In this document: piece by piece, positions 17,339 to 25,164 of the stretch | How positions within the stretch are numbered: the stretch's first letter is position 1 | How the letters are laid out: every line of letters begins with the position of its first letter | Source of the DNA: Candidatus Saccharimonadota bacterium | Lineage (GTDB): Bacteria > Patescibacteriota > Saccharimonadia > Saccharimonadales > Saccharimonadaceae | Length of the DNA: 49,420 nt | Direction: 5' to 3' | Assembly: GCA_017516075.1 (NCBI GenBank) | Contig: JAFWDS010000011.1 | Span: forward strand, 1 to 49,420 | Notes under the pieces: model-generated | The model's input: only the letters and a program-made list of their open reading frames with translations | What the model was told of the DNA's origin: nothing | The model's database searches: none | Translations under genes and position numbers: made by a program

Positions 17339-17390
17339 GTCATTTATGCTTGTAACTATGAGCCAATAAAATGAGGCTCACATAAATGAC
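17339..17390 (+). ncRNA. Stem-loop leader upstream of the 84-aa gene
   Basis: A perfect 10-bp outer stem GTCATTTATG / CATAAATGAC (17339-17348, 17381-17390) encloses a perfect 6-bp stem TGAGCC / GGCTCA. It ends 29 nt before the ATG at 17420 and does not have the T run of a terminator. A cis-regulatory leader is possible. Confidence 0.4.
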
Positions 17391-17419
17391 TCTAATAAAT
17401 TTAATTTAAAGGAGTCTTT

Positions 17420-17674
17420 ATGAAAAACTTTAACAAAAATAACAACGAGCAAGTCGAAGTGATGGCTCTGTTCGGTTACGAGATGACGCCGTGTCAGCCT
17501 CTGAGTTTTAGGCGACGTGGCGAATCGGAAACTGAAGTATCAGAGTTACTTCGTACGCAAATTCGGTTTGCGGGCGGGGTTGCACTTCATATCTTCGATG
17601 TGCTGGTTGGCCGGGAGCAAATGACGCTCGAATTTAATTCGCGCGATTTGTCCTGGCACATACTAGCGGCTTAA
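17420..17674 (+). CDS. Small hypothetical protein (84 aa)
   Basis: I do not recognise this protein. It has a good ribosome binding site (AAAGGAG, 7 nt before ATG). The sequence is soluble in character, with an Asn/Lys-rich start, an RRRGESETEVSELLRTQ helix and a hydrophobic FAGGVALHIFDVLVG segment. Its own structured leader and a terminator hairpin embedded in its stop codon mark it as a single-gene unit. Regulatory or structural roles cannot be told apart. Confidence 0.55.
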   Translation: MKNFNKNNNEQVEVMALFGYEMTPCQPLSFRRRGESETEVSELLRTQIRFAGGVALHIFDVLVGREQMTLEFNSRDLSWHILAA

Positions 17675-17699
17675 ACTTTCTTTCAAAGAAAGAAAGTTT
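17673..17699. terminator. Palindrome overlapping the stop codon of the 84-aa gene
   Basis: A perfect 12-bp stem AAACTTTCTTTC / GAAAGAAAGTTT has a 3-nt loop and begins inside the TAA stop. A classical terminator follows 22 bp later. Confidence 0.6.
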
Positions 17700-17721
17700 A
17701 GCAAAGAAAGCTAGTTAGAAA

Positions 17722-17758
17722 ATTGAATTGGAAGTGAATTCCAATTCAATTTTTATTT
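17722..17758 (+). terminator. Rho-independent terminator before prfB
   Basis: A 12-bp stem ATTGAATTGGAA / TTCCAATTCAAT has a 5-nt loop and is followed by TTTTATTT. Confidence 0.75.
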
Positions 17759-17762
17759 AAGA

Positions 17763-17800
17763 CTATTTAGTCACGCTGTGACTAAATAGAGTGGTATAAT
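17763..17800 (+). promoter_or_regulatory. prfB promoter with a palindrome over the -35 region
   Basis: TGGTATAAT (-10 at 17795-17800) is 7 nt before the prfB ATG. A perfect 12-bp inverted repeat CTATTTAGTCAC / GTGACTAAATAG with a GCT loop (17763-17789) covers the position where a -35 box would lie. It could be an operator or a second terminator hairpin. Confidence 0.55.
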
Positions 17801-17807
17801 AGGAATT

Positions 17808-18878
17808 ATGCAGGAATTAGAGAAAAGATTAGACAGTTTGAAAGAAGAATTTTTGAAGGTGTATGAGAAGTTGGAAATTGCGAAAAAACTGCAGAAAATT
17901 GCAAAATTAGAGCGAGAGGTGGCGGAACCGGATATTTGGAAAAATGTTGCAGAGGCAACAGAGAAAAACCAAGAATTGAAACGATTAAGCGATGAAACGC
18001 AGCCATGGGAGCTTTTAAAAACGCAAATCAACGATCTCGGTGAGCTAATTTCTATATCAGATGCAGATTTGAAAGATGAAATTGAAGGCCAAATTGATGC
18101 GATGGAAGTTGGTTTTACGGAGTTGAAGAAGTCGTTAAGGTTTCAAGGAGCATATGATGGTAAAGATGCAATTATTCGGATTACTTCTGGGGCTGGCGGT
18201 ACTGAAGCGATGGATTGGGCTGGAATGCTGGAGAGGATGTATTTGCGATTTTTTGAAAAGAAGGGCTGGAAAGCGATATGTCTGGAGAGAGTTGCCGGGG
18301 AGGAGGCTGGAATCAAGACGGCAGTGTATGAAGTGACTGGCTCAAACGCATATGGGTGGTTAAAATCTGAGCATGGCGTGCATAGATTAGTGAGATTGTC
18401 GCCATTTAATGCACAAAATTTGCGACAAACTTCGTTTGCATTGGTGGAGGTTTTGCCAGTGATAAAGGCGGATACAGAGGTAGAGATAGATGATAAGGAT
18501 TTACGTATAGATGTGTATCATTCTGGTGGGCATGGTGGGCAGTCAGTCAATACGACCAATTCGGCGGTAAGGATAACGCATTTACCAACGAACATTGTAG
18601 TGGCAATTCAGAATGAGCGCTCGCAGTTGCAGAACAAAGAGAAGGCAATGGAGATTTTAAGAGGTAAACTGGTCCAAATGCAATTGGAACAGCATGCCGA
18701 GACGATTGGAGAGTTGCGCGCTGGCGAATCGGCGGGTTGGGGACAACAGATACGGAATTACGTTTTGCAACCATACAAACTAGTAAAAGACACACGTACA
18801 GAGTATGAAGAGACTGATCCTGAGTCGGTTTTGGATGGAAAACTGGACGGCTTTATTGACGCTTTTCTAGAACTATAA
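17808..18878 (+). CDS. prfB: Peptide chain release factor 2
   Basis: RF2 ends translation at UGA and UAA. The RF2-type recognition motif SPF (residues 198-200, in VRLSPFNAQNLRQTSF) and the catalytic GGQ (243-245, in GGHGGQSVNTTNSAVR) are both intact. The 356-residue frame is continuous, so the programmed +1 frameshift used by many bacteria for autoregulation is absent. The ATG follows the -10 box by 7 nt with no Shine-Dalgarno. The gene shows that UGA is read as stop in this organism, unlike Gracilibacteria and SR1. Confidence 0.95.
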   Translation: MQELEKRLDSLKEEFLKVYEKLEIAKKLQKIAKLEREVAEPDIWKNVAEATEKNQELKRLSDETQPWELLKTQINDLGELISISDADLKDEIEGQIDAMEVGFTELKKSLRFQGAYDGKDAIIRITSGAGGTEAMDWAGMLERMYLRFFEKKGWKAICLERVAGEEAGIKTAVYEVTGSNAYGWLKSEHGVHRLVRLSPFNAQNLRQTSFALVEVLPVIKADTEVEIDDKDLRIDVYHSGGHGGQSVNTTNSAVRITHLPTNIVVAIQNERSQLQNKEKAMEILRGKLVQMQLEQHAETIGELRAGESAGWGQQIRNYVLQPYKLVKDTRTEYEETDPESVLDGKLDGFIDAFLEL

Positions 18879-18917
18879 GGTTAAGCTTTTCTGGTGTCGT
18901 AGAGCACTAACGAGGAC

Positions 18918-18946
18918 TTGATTTTTTTGCATAAGTATGATATAAT
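18918..18946 (+). promoter_or_regulatory. Sigma-70-type promoter of the 151-aa gene
   Basis: TTGATT, 17-bp spacer, TATAAT. It gives a leader of about 40 nt with GGGGAGAG before the ATG at 18995. Confidence 0.65.
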
Positions 18947-18994
18947 TAGGTTGTAGTGTTAATCTATGTTCTTTAAGATTGGGGAGAGTAAAAA

Positions 18995-19450
18995 ATGAAG
19001 GGGAGAGCAACTAATAATGAATTGGGACCTAGACTTGTAGCTTGGGAAGTTTGTTTTTTAAGAATCGATGGTTTACAGAATCGCAGACGCGCAGTGCAGG
19101 AGATTTGTGATTTCCTAAATGATACTCTTAGAAAAGAGATGTTTCTGCCGGGCTATGCTTTCTTGAAGGGCATAGTTTATGGTAATTTTAATTTTATGGA
19201 TGGTAGGGAGATTTTTACGTCCTACATCAATAAGATTGAAAAAATCCGCCTCGATGGTCCTTATTCTCAGGATATCGATTGGGATTGTTTGTGCGTAGAA
19301 ACAGAAAGGGGGGTGAAATATTATATTTCGTTAGAAGAACAGCACGTCTATAATTACTTATTATTCTCTGATTGGCTGCTTAGAAACACGCTTTGTTCTA
19401 GGCCGGGAGCATATTTGCCTTCTGCCTTCAGGGAAACGATTTTGTTGTGA
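18995..19450 (+). CDS. Hypothetical protein (151 aa)
   Basis: I do not recognise this protein. It is soluble and mixed in character, with an Arg-rich first third (LQNRRRAVQEICDFLNDTL), aromatic-rich middle (GNFNFMDGREIFTSYI) and a C-terminal stretch QHVYNYLLFSDWLL that could be a helix. There is no signal peptide or known motif. A promoter with good spacing, a Shine-Dalgarno and a strong terminator directly after the stop support a real single-gene unit between prfB and the ribosomal operon. Confidence 0.55.
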   Translation: MKGRATNNELGPRLVAWEVCFLRIDGLQNRRRAVQEICDFLNDTLRKEMFLPGYAFLKGIVYGNFNFMDGREIFTSYINKIEKIRLDGPYSQDIDWDCLCVETERGVKYYISLEEQHVYNYLLFSDWLLRNTLCSRPGAYLPSAFRETILL

Positions 19451-19472
19451 ATTAACGGATTTACTCTCTTTT

Positions 19473-19500
19473 AACCCTGGTCTTTATGGCCAGGGTTTTT
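19473..19500 (+). terminator. Rho-independent terminator before the ribosomal operon
   Basis: An AACCCTGG / CCAGGGTT stem is followed by a T run. Confidence 0.8.
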
Positions 19501-19516
19501 AAATGAAAAATAGGGG

Positions 19517-19545
19517 TTGGCAAGAGAAAAAAATTGTGATATAAT
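19517..19545 (+). promoter_or_regulatory. Ribosomal protein operon promoter
   Basis: TTGGCA, a 17-bp spacer and an extended TGTGATATAAT make one of the best promoters in the window. The predicted start near 19552 gives a 200-nt leader before rplC. Confidence 0.75.
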
Positions 19546-19551
19546 TGCTGT

Positions 19552-19751
19552 GTTACCTAGACATAAGGAGAGGTCCGCCATAGCTCACGAGTGGAAACCG
19601 CCCTAAAAGTCTAGTTTTAATAGTGCGTTTTGTTTGGTGTACAGAGACAAAACTCACTAACAAAAAGTACCTGTTATAGGCAGGAATTGGTAGTTTTGCC
19701 CGATGTACAGGGGTAAAACTCTAAGAAATAATATTAAACGAAAGGAATAGG
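19552..19751 (+). ncRNA. Structured leader of the ribosomal protein operon
   Basis: The 200-nt untranslated leader opens with a CTAGAC (19557-19562) / GTCTAG (19609-19614) stem around a GC-rich loop. It then carries two related hairpins at 19623-19657 and 19692-19720. Both have a GTTTTG-type stem and expose TGTACAG in the loop. This is the place of the S10-operon leader, which binds L4 in gamma-proteobacteria. No similarity to that leader was seen. AAAGGA precedes the rplC ATG. Confidence 0.6.
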
Positions 19752-20969
19752 ATGCAAGTCATTCTCGGCACCAAAATTGGTATGACCCAGATTATCGGCG
19801 AAACAGGCGAAGTTACTCCTGTAACTATTCTGCAAGCCGGTCCGTGCATAGTGACTCAGATAAAGACTATCGAAACTGATGGTTATAATGCTGTGCAAGT
19901 GGGCTATGGTCAGGGTAAGAATCTGAGCAAGTCGGTTTCCGGCCACGTCAAAAAGGCTGGAGAAGAAGTCGCTCCTAAAATCTTGAAGGAATTTCGCGTT
20001 GAGGAAATCCCTGAAGGAATGAAGGTCGGTGACAAAATCACCATTGAAAATTTCAAACTTGGTGATAAGGTGAGTGTCACTGGCACGAGCAAAGGTAAAG
20101 GTTATGCAGGTACAGTAAAACGTTGGAATTTCAACGAATCTCGCAACACGCATGGTTTTAAGGGTAATATTCGTCGAGTTGGTTCGATTGGTTCAATGTA
20201 TCCACAAAAAGTTTGGAAAGGCAAGAAGATGCCCGGTCGAATGGGTCACGACAAAGTTACTGTCAAGAACCTTGTGGTTGCATATCTCGATGCAGAAAAG
20301 AATTTGCTTGGTCTAAAAGGCGCAGTGCCTGGTCCAAACAAAGGTATAATCAGCGTGGAGGGAAGGAGTAATATGGCGTTAAATAAAGATATTTTTGGTT
20401 TAACCGTAGAAAACCATGAGCTCGTGAAACTCGCTTATGATACTTACCTAGCAAATTCTCGTAGTTCGCATGCTAAAACTTTGAAGCGCGGCGAAGTACG
20501 TGGTGGTGGTAAAAAGCCTTGGAGACAAAAAGGTACTGGTAGAGCTCGTTTTGGCTCAACTCGTAACCCGATTTGGCGTCATGGTGGTGTGGCTTTTGGT
20601 CGCACTGGTAATGAGAACTTTACCAAGAAATTGGCAAAAAGTTCAAAATTACTCGCTGTACGTCAAGCTCTCAGTATGAGAAATGCTGACAAAGCTGTGA
20701 TTGTACTCGACAAAGACGTCAAACTTACTGGCAAGACCAAGGATGCGGTCAAGGTTCTCAAGGATTTGAAGCTTGAGGATAAAAACGTTTTGGCTGTAGT
20801 GAAGGAAAAGACGCCAGAAATTTTGCGATCGACTAATAATTTACCAAATGTAAAATTGGTTCGCGCAAGTTATCTTAATGTCTTTGATATTATGAATGCG
20901 GATGCAATTGTCTTTAGTGAAGCGGCTTTGAAAGAAACAGAAAAGTGGCTACTAGGAGAGGAGAAGTAA
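19752..20969 (+). CDS. rplC-rplD: Ribosomal protein L3 and L4 in one continuous reading frame
   Basis: Residues 1-207 are L3 (MQVILGTKIGMTQ, GMKVGDKI, NTHGFKGNIRRVGS, MPGRMGHDKVTVKNL, ending AVPGPNKG). Residues 208-405 are L4 (RGEVRGGGKKPWRQKGTGRAR, RHGGVAFG). No stop separates them. GGAAGGAG stands just before an in-frame ATG at 20373 (Met208), so L4 is probably also made on its own. Started there, L4 lacks about 15 residues of its usual N-terminal strand, which the L3 tail might supply. Fusion protein, recent stop loss, or a sequencing error are the options. First gene of the operon; rpsJ, its usual neighbour, is absent. Confidence 0.9.
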   Translation: MQVILGTKIGMTQIIGETGEVTPVTILQAGPCIVTQIKTIETDGYNAVQVGYGQGKNLSKSVSGHVKKAGEEVAPKILKEFRVEEIPEGMKVGDKITIENFKLGDKVSVTGTSKGKGYAGTVKRWNFNESRNTHGFKGNIRRVGSIGSMYPQKVWKGKKMPGRMGHDKVTVKNLVVAYLDAEKNLLGLKGAVPGPNKGIISVEGRSNMALNKDIFGLTVENHELVKLAYDTYLANSRSSHAKTLKRGEVRGGGKKPWRQKGTGRARFGSTRNPIWRHGGVAFGRTGNENFTKKLAKSSKLLAVRQALSMRNADKAVIVLDKDVKLTGKTKDAVKVLKDLKLEDKNVLAVVKEKTPEILRSTNNLPNVKLVRASYLNVFDIMNADAIVFSEAALKETEKWLLGEEK

Positions 20970-20970
20970 G

Positions 20971-21360
20971 ATGGCAAAGAATGATAATACCAATATTCAG
21001 CTTCATCTCATCGAGCCTAGAGCTACTGAGAAAAGCTATCTCGAACAAACCAATCGGATTTATGTTTTTCCAGTTAAAAGGACTATGGGTAAGCAAGAAA
21101 TTGCTAGAATGGTCGAAAAGGAATTTAACGTAACAGTAACGAACGTTCGAACTTTGATTCGTAATGGTAAGAAAACGAAGTTTAGTAAGGGCAAGCACGC
21201 TTATCCTGGCATTACTCATCGTCAAGATAAGAAATTTGCATACGTTAGATTAAAGAAAGGTGATTCGATTAAAGTATTTGATGAGCCAGAAGATGACAAG
21301 AAAACCAGCGCAAAGGAAGCCAAAAAGGCCGACAAGAATGCAGGGAAGGAGAATAAATAA
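20971..21360 (+). CDS. rplW: Ribosomal protein L23
   Basis: L23 lies at the peptide exit tunnel and docks trigger factor and SRP. The 129-residue product shows the L23 core (IEPRATEKSYLEQTNRIYVF, MVEKEFNVTVTNVRTL, GKKTKFSKGKHAY) and a Lys/Asp/Glu-rich tail of about 25 residues beyond the usual end. It starts one base after the L4 stop, and its stop shares a base with the rplB ATG. Confidence 0.95.
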   Translation: MAKNDNTNIQLHLIEPRATEKSYLEQTNRIYVFPVKRTMGKQEIARMVEKEFNVTVTNVRTLIRNGKKTKFSKGKHAYPGITHRQDKKFAYVRLKKGDSIKVFDEPEDDKKTSAKEAKKADKNAGKENK

Positions 21361-22196
21361 TGGCAATTAAAGCTTACCGCCCAATGACTCCGGCGCAGAG
21401 ACAAAAGACGACACAGGATTTTGATCAAATTACGACCAAAAAGCCTTTGAAGTCTCTGACTCGTGCCAAGAAGCAACAGGCGGGAAAAAATAACCAAGGT
21501 CGTATTACGGTACGACATCGTGGTGGCGGAGTAAAACGTCACTATCGTATTATTACGTATAAACTACCAGCAGAACTTACTTACACTGTCGAAGAAATCG
21601 AATATGATCCGAATCGTTCAGCTCGTATTGCTCGCGTGAAAGATGAGAATGGTGTATATTATTATGTGATTGCTGATACCAAGATGACTAAGGGCACGAC
21701 TTTTAAGTCTGGTAAGACAGTTGAAGTAGAAGATTCTAGCCGGATGCCACTAGAGAATATTCCAGTTGGTACTTTTGTGTATGCAGTGGAATTAACGCCT
21801 GGCAAGGGTGCGCAAATGGTGCGCGCAGCTGGTGCTCAAGCACAGCTGATGGCAAAGGAAGATGGCTATGCCACTCTCAAGATGCCATCTGGTGAAGTGC
21901 GCAAAGTCCTGAGTGCCTGCGAAGCTTCGATTGGTACTGTTTCGAATGTTCAGCATCAGAATGTGAAAATCGGCGCGGCGGGTCGACGTCGCCGTAAGGG
22001 TATTCGCCCAACTGTACGTGGCGTCGTCATGAACGCTACGGATCACCCACATGGTGGTGGTGATGGTGGTCGTCATGGTTCGGGTAAAGCACCACGCACT
22101 CCGTGGGGTCAGCTCACTTTGGGCTATCGTACCCGTCACAATAAGAAAACTAATAAGATGATCGTGCGCAGTCGCCACGAAGGAAAGAGGAAATAA
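21360..22196 (+). CDS. rplB: Ribosomal protein L2
   Basis: L2 is needed for subunit joining and peptidyl-transferase assembly. It is 278 residues, full length. The family segments [30 protein letters not shown] and the C-terminal [17 protein letters not shown] loop (with the conserved His near the catalytic centre) are present. It is translationally coupled to L23 and S19 by 1-base overlaps. Confidence 0.97.
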   Translation: MAIKAYRPMTPAQRQKTTQDFDQITTKKPLKSLTRAKKQQAGKNNQGRITVRHRGGGVKRHYRIITYKLPAELTYTVEEIEYDPNRSARIARVKDENGVYYYVIADTKMTKGTTFKSGKTVEVEDSSRMPLENIPVGTFVYAVELTPGKGAQMVRAAGAQAQLMAKEDGYATLKMPSGEVRKVLSACEASIGTVSNVQHQNVKIGAAGRRRRKGIRPTVRGVVMNATDHPHGGGDGGRHGSGKAPRTPWGQLTLGYRTRHNKKTNKMIVRSRHEGKRK

Positions 22197-22489
22197 TGTC
22201 GAGGAGTCTGAAGAAAGGTCTATTTGTAGACTACAAACTCGCAAAAAAGATTGCCGCACTTTCCAGCGAGGACCGTACCGTGATCAAAACCTGGGCTAGA
22301 CAATCTACGATTTCGCCAGAAATGGTTGGTCGTACGATTGCTGTACACAATGGCAAAGTTCATGTTCCAGTTTTTATTTCGGAAAATATGGTGGGTCACA
22401 AGCTTGGTGAATTTGCGCCAACTCGTAAATTTAAACGCCATGGTGGTAAGAAAGCAGCTGAAGCTGCGGCGGCGAAAGGAAAGGCATAA
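22196..22489 (+). CDS. rpsS: Ribosomal protein S19
   Basis: This 97-residue protein of the 30S head begins [19 protein letters not shown] and contains [20 protein letters not shown] and [20 protein letters not shown], typical of S19. It has a short Ala/Lys tail. The ATG overlaps the rplB stop by one base. Confidence 0.97.
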   Translation: MSRSLKKGLFVDYKLAKKIAALSSEDRTVIKTWARQSTISPEMVGRTIAVHNGKVHVPVFISENMVGHKLGEFAPTRKFKRHGGKKAAEAAAAKGKA

Positions 22490-22491
22490 CG

Positions 22492-22938
22492 ATGGCAGAA
22501 ACATATTTTGCGCATGCATACGAAAAAGGTATCGATTCTCAGCCAAGGAAGACGAATATCGTTGCATCTTTGGTGCGAGACCGTTATGTCGCTGATGCAG
22601 TGGTGATTTTGGAACATACACCGAGGCGGGCCGCTCGCGCAGTTCTCAAAGCTGTAGAGTCGGCAAATGCGAATTTGTTAAATAATTCCAAGGTTTCCAT
22701 TGATCCAAAAACTATCCGAATTGCGAGAATTTTTGTGACTAGTGGGACCAGGATGCGCCGTTACAAACCAGCTTCACGCGGTCGTGCGCTTCCTTATGAG
22801 AAGATTTCGTCCAACATATTTGTTGAGGTCGCAGGCGAAGAAAAAGTAAAGAAAGCTGCCGAAAAGAGCGCGGATAAGAAGTCCGAAAAGACCGAAAAGT
22901 CCGACGCTAAGGCAGATGCGAAGAAGGAGAAAAAGTAA
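22492..22938 (+). CDS. rplV: Ribosomal protein L22 with charged tail
   Basis: L22 lines the exit tunnel. The core (KTNIVASLVRDRYVADAVVIL, KAVESANANLLNN, the beta-hairpin region RMRRYKPASRGRALPYEKISS) covers about 110 residues. Roughly 35 more residues form a Lys/Asp/Glu-rich repeat-like tail (ADKKSEKTEKSDAKADAKK), which is unusual in most bacteria and is shared in style with L23, L24 and S17 here. Confidence 0.95.
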   Translation: MAETYFAHAYEKGIDSQPRKTNIVASLVRDRYVADAVVILEHTPRRAARAVLKAVESANANLLNNSKVSIDPKTIRIARIFVTSGTRMRRYKPASRGRALPYEKISSNIFVEVAGEEKVKKAAEKSADKKSEKTEKSDAKADAKKEKK

Positions 22939-22939
22939 T

Positions 22940-23566
22940 ATGGGTCAGAAGGTTAATCCCATCTCTTACCGTCTCCAAGTCAGCAAAGACTGGTCTTCTA
23001 AGTGGTTTACCCGCAAGGCAGATTTCCGTCATTGGCTGGTGGAAGACGTCAAGATTCGCAAGCTGATTGAGGACAGATTTAGCAATCGTCCAACAATCGC
23101 TAGAATCAATATCGAGCGCTCCGCAAATCTTACTACGATTACGATTTTGACAGCCAAGGCTGGTGCCGTAATTGGTAAGCAGGGCGCCGGAATTAATGAG
23201 CTAAAAGCTCAACTCGAGAAAATCGTCGAAGGTCCGATTAGGATCAACGTAGAAGAAGTTAAAAAACCAGAACTGAGCGCCAAGCTGGTGGCCGAAAATA
23301 TCGGTTTTCAGCTGGGTAAGCGGATGAATTTCCGTCGTGCAGTCAAAATGGCTTTACAATCGACCATGAATGCTGGAGCCAAGGGTGTACGTATCGAGGT
23401 GGCAGGTCGTCTAAACGGCGCCGAAATGTCTCGTCGTGAAAAATTCATTGAAGGTTCGGTGCCTCTACATACTTTGCGTGCTGATATCGACTTTTATTGT
23501 CATCATGCACCGACCGTAGCTGGTATCGTAGGCGTAAAAGTTTGGATTTATAAGGGGGAAAAGTAA
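22940..23566 (+). CDS. rpsC: Ribosomal protein S3
   Basis: S3 lies at the mRNA entry site. It is 208 residues from ATG 22940 (MGQKVNPISYRLQVSKDW), with the KH-domain GAVIGKQGAGINEL motif and GRLNGAEMSRREKFIEGSVPLHTLRADID. An upstream ATG at 22916 lies inside rplV and is rejected, since AAGGAG at 22924-22929 serves 22940. Confidence 0.97.
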   Translation: MGQKVNPISYRLQVSKDWSSKWFTRKADFRHWLVEDVKIRKLIEDRFSNRPTIARINIERSANLTTITILTAKAGAVIGKQGAGINELKAQLEKIVEGPIRINVEEVKKPELSAKLVAENIGFQLGKRMNFRRAVKMALQSTMNAGAKGVRIEVAGRLNGAEMSRREKFIEGSVPLHTLRADIDFYCHHAPTVAGIVGVKVWIYKGEK

Positions 23567-23567
23567 G

Positions 23568-23987
23568 ATGGCTATAATGATTCCAAAGAAGCTTGCACAC
23601 CGCAAGGTTCGTAAAGGCAAAAACGAAGGTGTCGCAACGCGTTGTAATACGGTGGCATTTGGTGATTTTGGTTTAATGTCTCTCGACAATGAACGTATCA
23701 CCTCTCGTCAAATCGAGGCAGCACGTCAGGCGATTACGCGTTATATTAAGCGTGGTGGTAAAATTTGGATTCGAATTTTCCCACATACTCCAGTTACCAA
23801 GAAGCCTCTTGATGTCAAGATGGGTTCCGGTAAAGGTGAGCCGCAGTTTTATGTAGCAAAAGTGAAAGCTGGTACAGTGATGTTTGAAATCGCTGAAGTG
23901 ACCGAAGAGCAGGCCAAAGAGGCTTTGCGCTTAGCATCTCACAAACTTCCAGTGAAATGTAAAATAATTAAGAAAGAGGAGTTTTAA
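23568..23987 (+). CDS. rplP: Ribosomal protein L16
   Basis: L16 helps position tRNA in the A site. The 139-residue protein has the L16 signatures [34 protein letters not shown] and [18 protein letters not shown]. It is followed at once by rpsQ. The rpmC (L29) gene that normally lies between them is not present. Confidence 0.97.
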   Translation: MAIMIPKKLAHRKVRKGKNEGVATRCNTVAFGDFGLMSLDNERITSRQIEAARQAITRYIKRGGKIWIRIFPHTPVTKKPLDVKMGSGKGEPQFYVAKVKAGTVMFEIAEVTEEQAKEALRLASHKLPVKCKIIKKEEF

Positions 23988-24479
23988 ATGGCACACACAC
24001 TCATAGGAACTGTTACCTCTGATAAGCGTGATAAGACCATTACCGTTTCGATAGTGAGTCGAGAAACTCATCCGCTTTATCGTAAGCAGTACACCAAAAC
24101 TCGTAAATATACAGCTCATGATGAAAAAAATGAAGCTCATATAGGTGATCGCGTACAGATTGCGATGACGGCTCCGATTTCCAAGACCAAAGCTTATACT
24201 TTGGTCAAGGTACTCGAAAAAGCACGAGGAACAGTTGAATTAAAAGAAGACGTTAATAACGTTGAGCTTCCTGAGAAGGTTGGCGCAGATGAAATCGCCA
24301 AGGCGAAGAAATCTGAAGAAATCGAGAAAATCGACGATGAGGCGAAAGAAGCCGCAGAGGTCGAAGAGGCTGATGAAGTTGACGAGAACGAAGAGGCTGA
24401 TGAGGCTGACGAAAACGAAGAGGCTGATGAGGCTGACGAAAACGAAGAGGCTGATGAGGCTGAAGGGGAGGAAGCATAA
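23988..24479 (+). CDS. rpsQ: Ribosomal protein S17 with long acidic repeat tail
   Basis: Residues 1-80 are a normal S17 OB-fold ([50 protein letters not shown]). The protein continues to 163 aa with an acidic extension that ends in three 9-residue repeats (EEADEVDEN, then EEADEADEN twice) and a partial fourth. Typical S17 is about 80-110 aa. The tail would be strongly negative on an RNA-binding protein. The stop overlaps the rplN ATG. Confidence 0.93.
   Translation: MAHTLIGTVTSDKRDKTITVSIVSRETHPLYRKQYTKTRKYTAHDEKNEAHIGDRVQIAMTAPISKTKAYTLVKVLEKARGTVELKEDVNNVELPEKVGADEIAKAKKSEEIEKIDDEAKEAAEVEEADEVDENEEADEADENEEADEADENEEADEAEGEEA
24363..24473 (+). repeat. 27-bp tandem repeats encoding the acidic S17 tail
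   Basis: Units start at 24363, 24390 and 24417, with a degenerate fourth from 24444. The second and third units are identical, so the copy number may vary by slippage without breaking the frame. Confidence 0.85.
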
Positions 24480-24847
24480 TGATACAGCAAGAAACTAGAC
24501 TCAAGGTGGCCGATAATAGTGGCGCTAAGGAACTCGGAGTGATTCGTGTACTTGGTGGTACTCGCGCACGCTATGCTAGAGTTGGCGATATTGTAACTTG
24601 CTCCGTCAAGGACGCTTCGCCGACCGGCAATATCAAGAAAAAGGCTGTAGTTCGGGCAGTAATCGTGCGCACTGTAGCGCCAATTCGTCGCCCAGATGGT
24701 TCGACTATCCGTTTTGACGAAAATGCAGCAGTGCTTGTAAACGATGACAAGACGCCAAAGGGAACTCGTGTCTTTGGACCAATCCCTCGGGAACTACGTG
24801 ACCTTGGTTTTACTAAAATTATAAGCTTGGCACCGGAGGTACTCTAA
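24479..24847 (+). CDS. rplN: Ribosomal protein L14
   Basis: This 122-residue, full-length L14 ([54 protein letters not shown]) forms an intersubunit bridge on the 50S. It is coupled to rpsQ and rplX by TAATG overlaps. Confidence 0.97.
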   Translation: MIQQETRLKVADNSGAKELGVIRVLGGTRARYARVGDIVTCSVKDASPTGNIKKKAVVRAVIVRTVAPIRRPDGSTIRFDENAAVLVNDDKTPKGTRVFGPIPRELRDLGFTKIISLAPEVL

Positions 24848-25164
24848 TGAAAAGTTTGAAAGTTGGAGACAAAGTTACCGTAATTTCTGGTAGCCACAAA
24901 GGTAAGACCGCGAAAATTGTAGGAATTGATCGTGTTAAAGGTTTGGCTTGTCTCGAGAATATCGGCGTAGTCGAACGACATATGCGCAAGTCCTACATCA
25001 ACCCAACCGGTGGTAAGAAGACTGTCCATCTAGGAATTGATTTATCGAATTTGAAGCTAGTCGAGGCTTCAAAGTACGTGAAGTCGGCTGTGAAAAAAGT
25101 TGACAATTCGAAAAGTCGTGCCGAGAAGAAGGCCGATAAAAAAGCCAAGAAAGGAGCTAAATAA
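24847..25164 (+). CDS. rplX: Ribosomal protein L24
   Basis: L24 starts 50S assembly. The 105-residue protein holds the KOW motif (VGDKVTVISGSHKGKTAKIVG) and the KSYINPTGGKKTVH loop, then a Lys-rich tail. It is coupled by one-base overlap to both neighbours. Confidence 0.95.
   Translation: MKSLKVGDKVTVISGSHKGKTAKIVGIDRVKGLACLENIGVVERHMRKSYINPTGGKKTVHLGIDLSNLKLVEASKYVKSAVKKVDNSKSRAEKKADKKAKKGAK

Noticed and set aside
17270-17420. Possible tRNA or riboswitch
   Set aside because: No cloverleaf, CCA or known aptamer core is visible. Only the nested stem-loop is supported.
19552-19751. CRISPR-like array because of repeated hairpins
   Set aside because: There are only two related hairpins, no regular spacers and no cas genes in the window.
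24194-24504. Long Ser- or Pro/His-rich minus-strand frames opposite the S17 tail
   Set aside because: They are the complement of the acidic repeats and have no ribosome binding site or family features.
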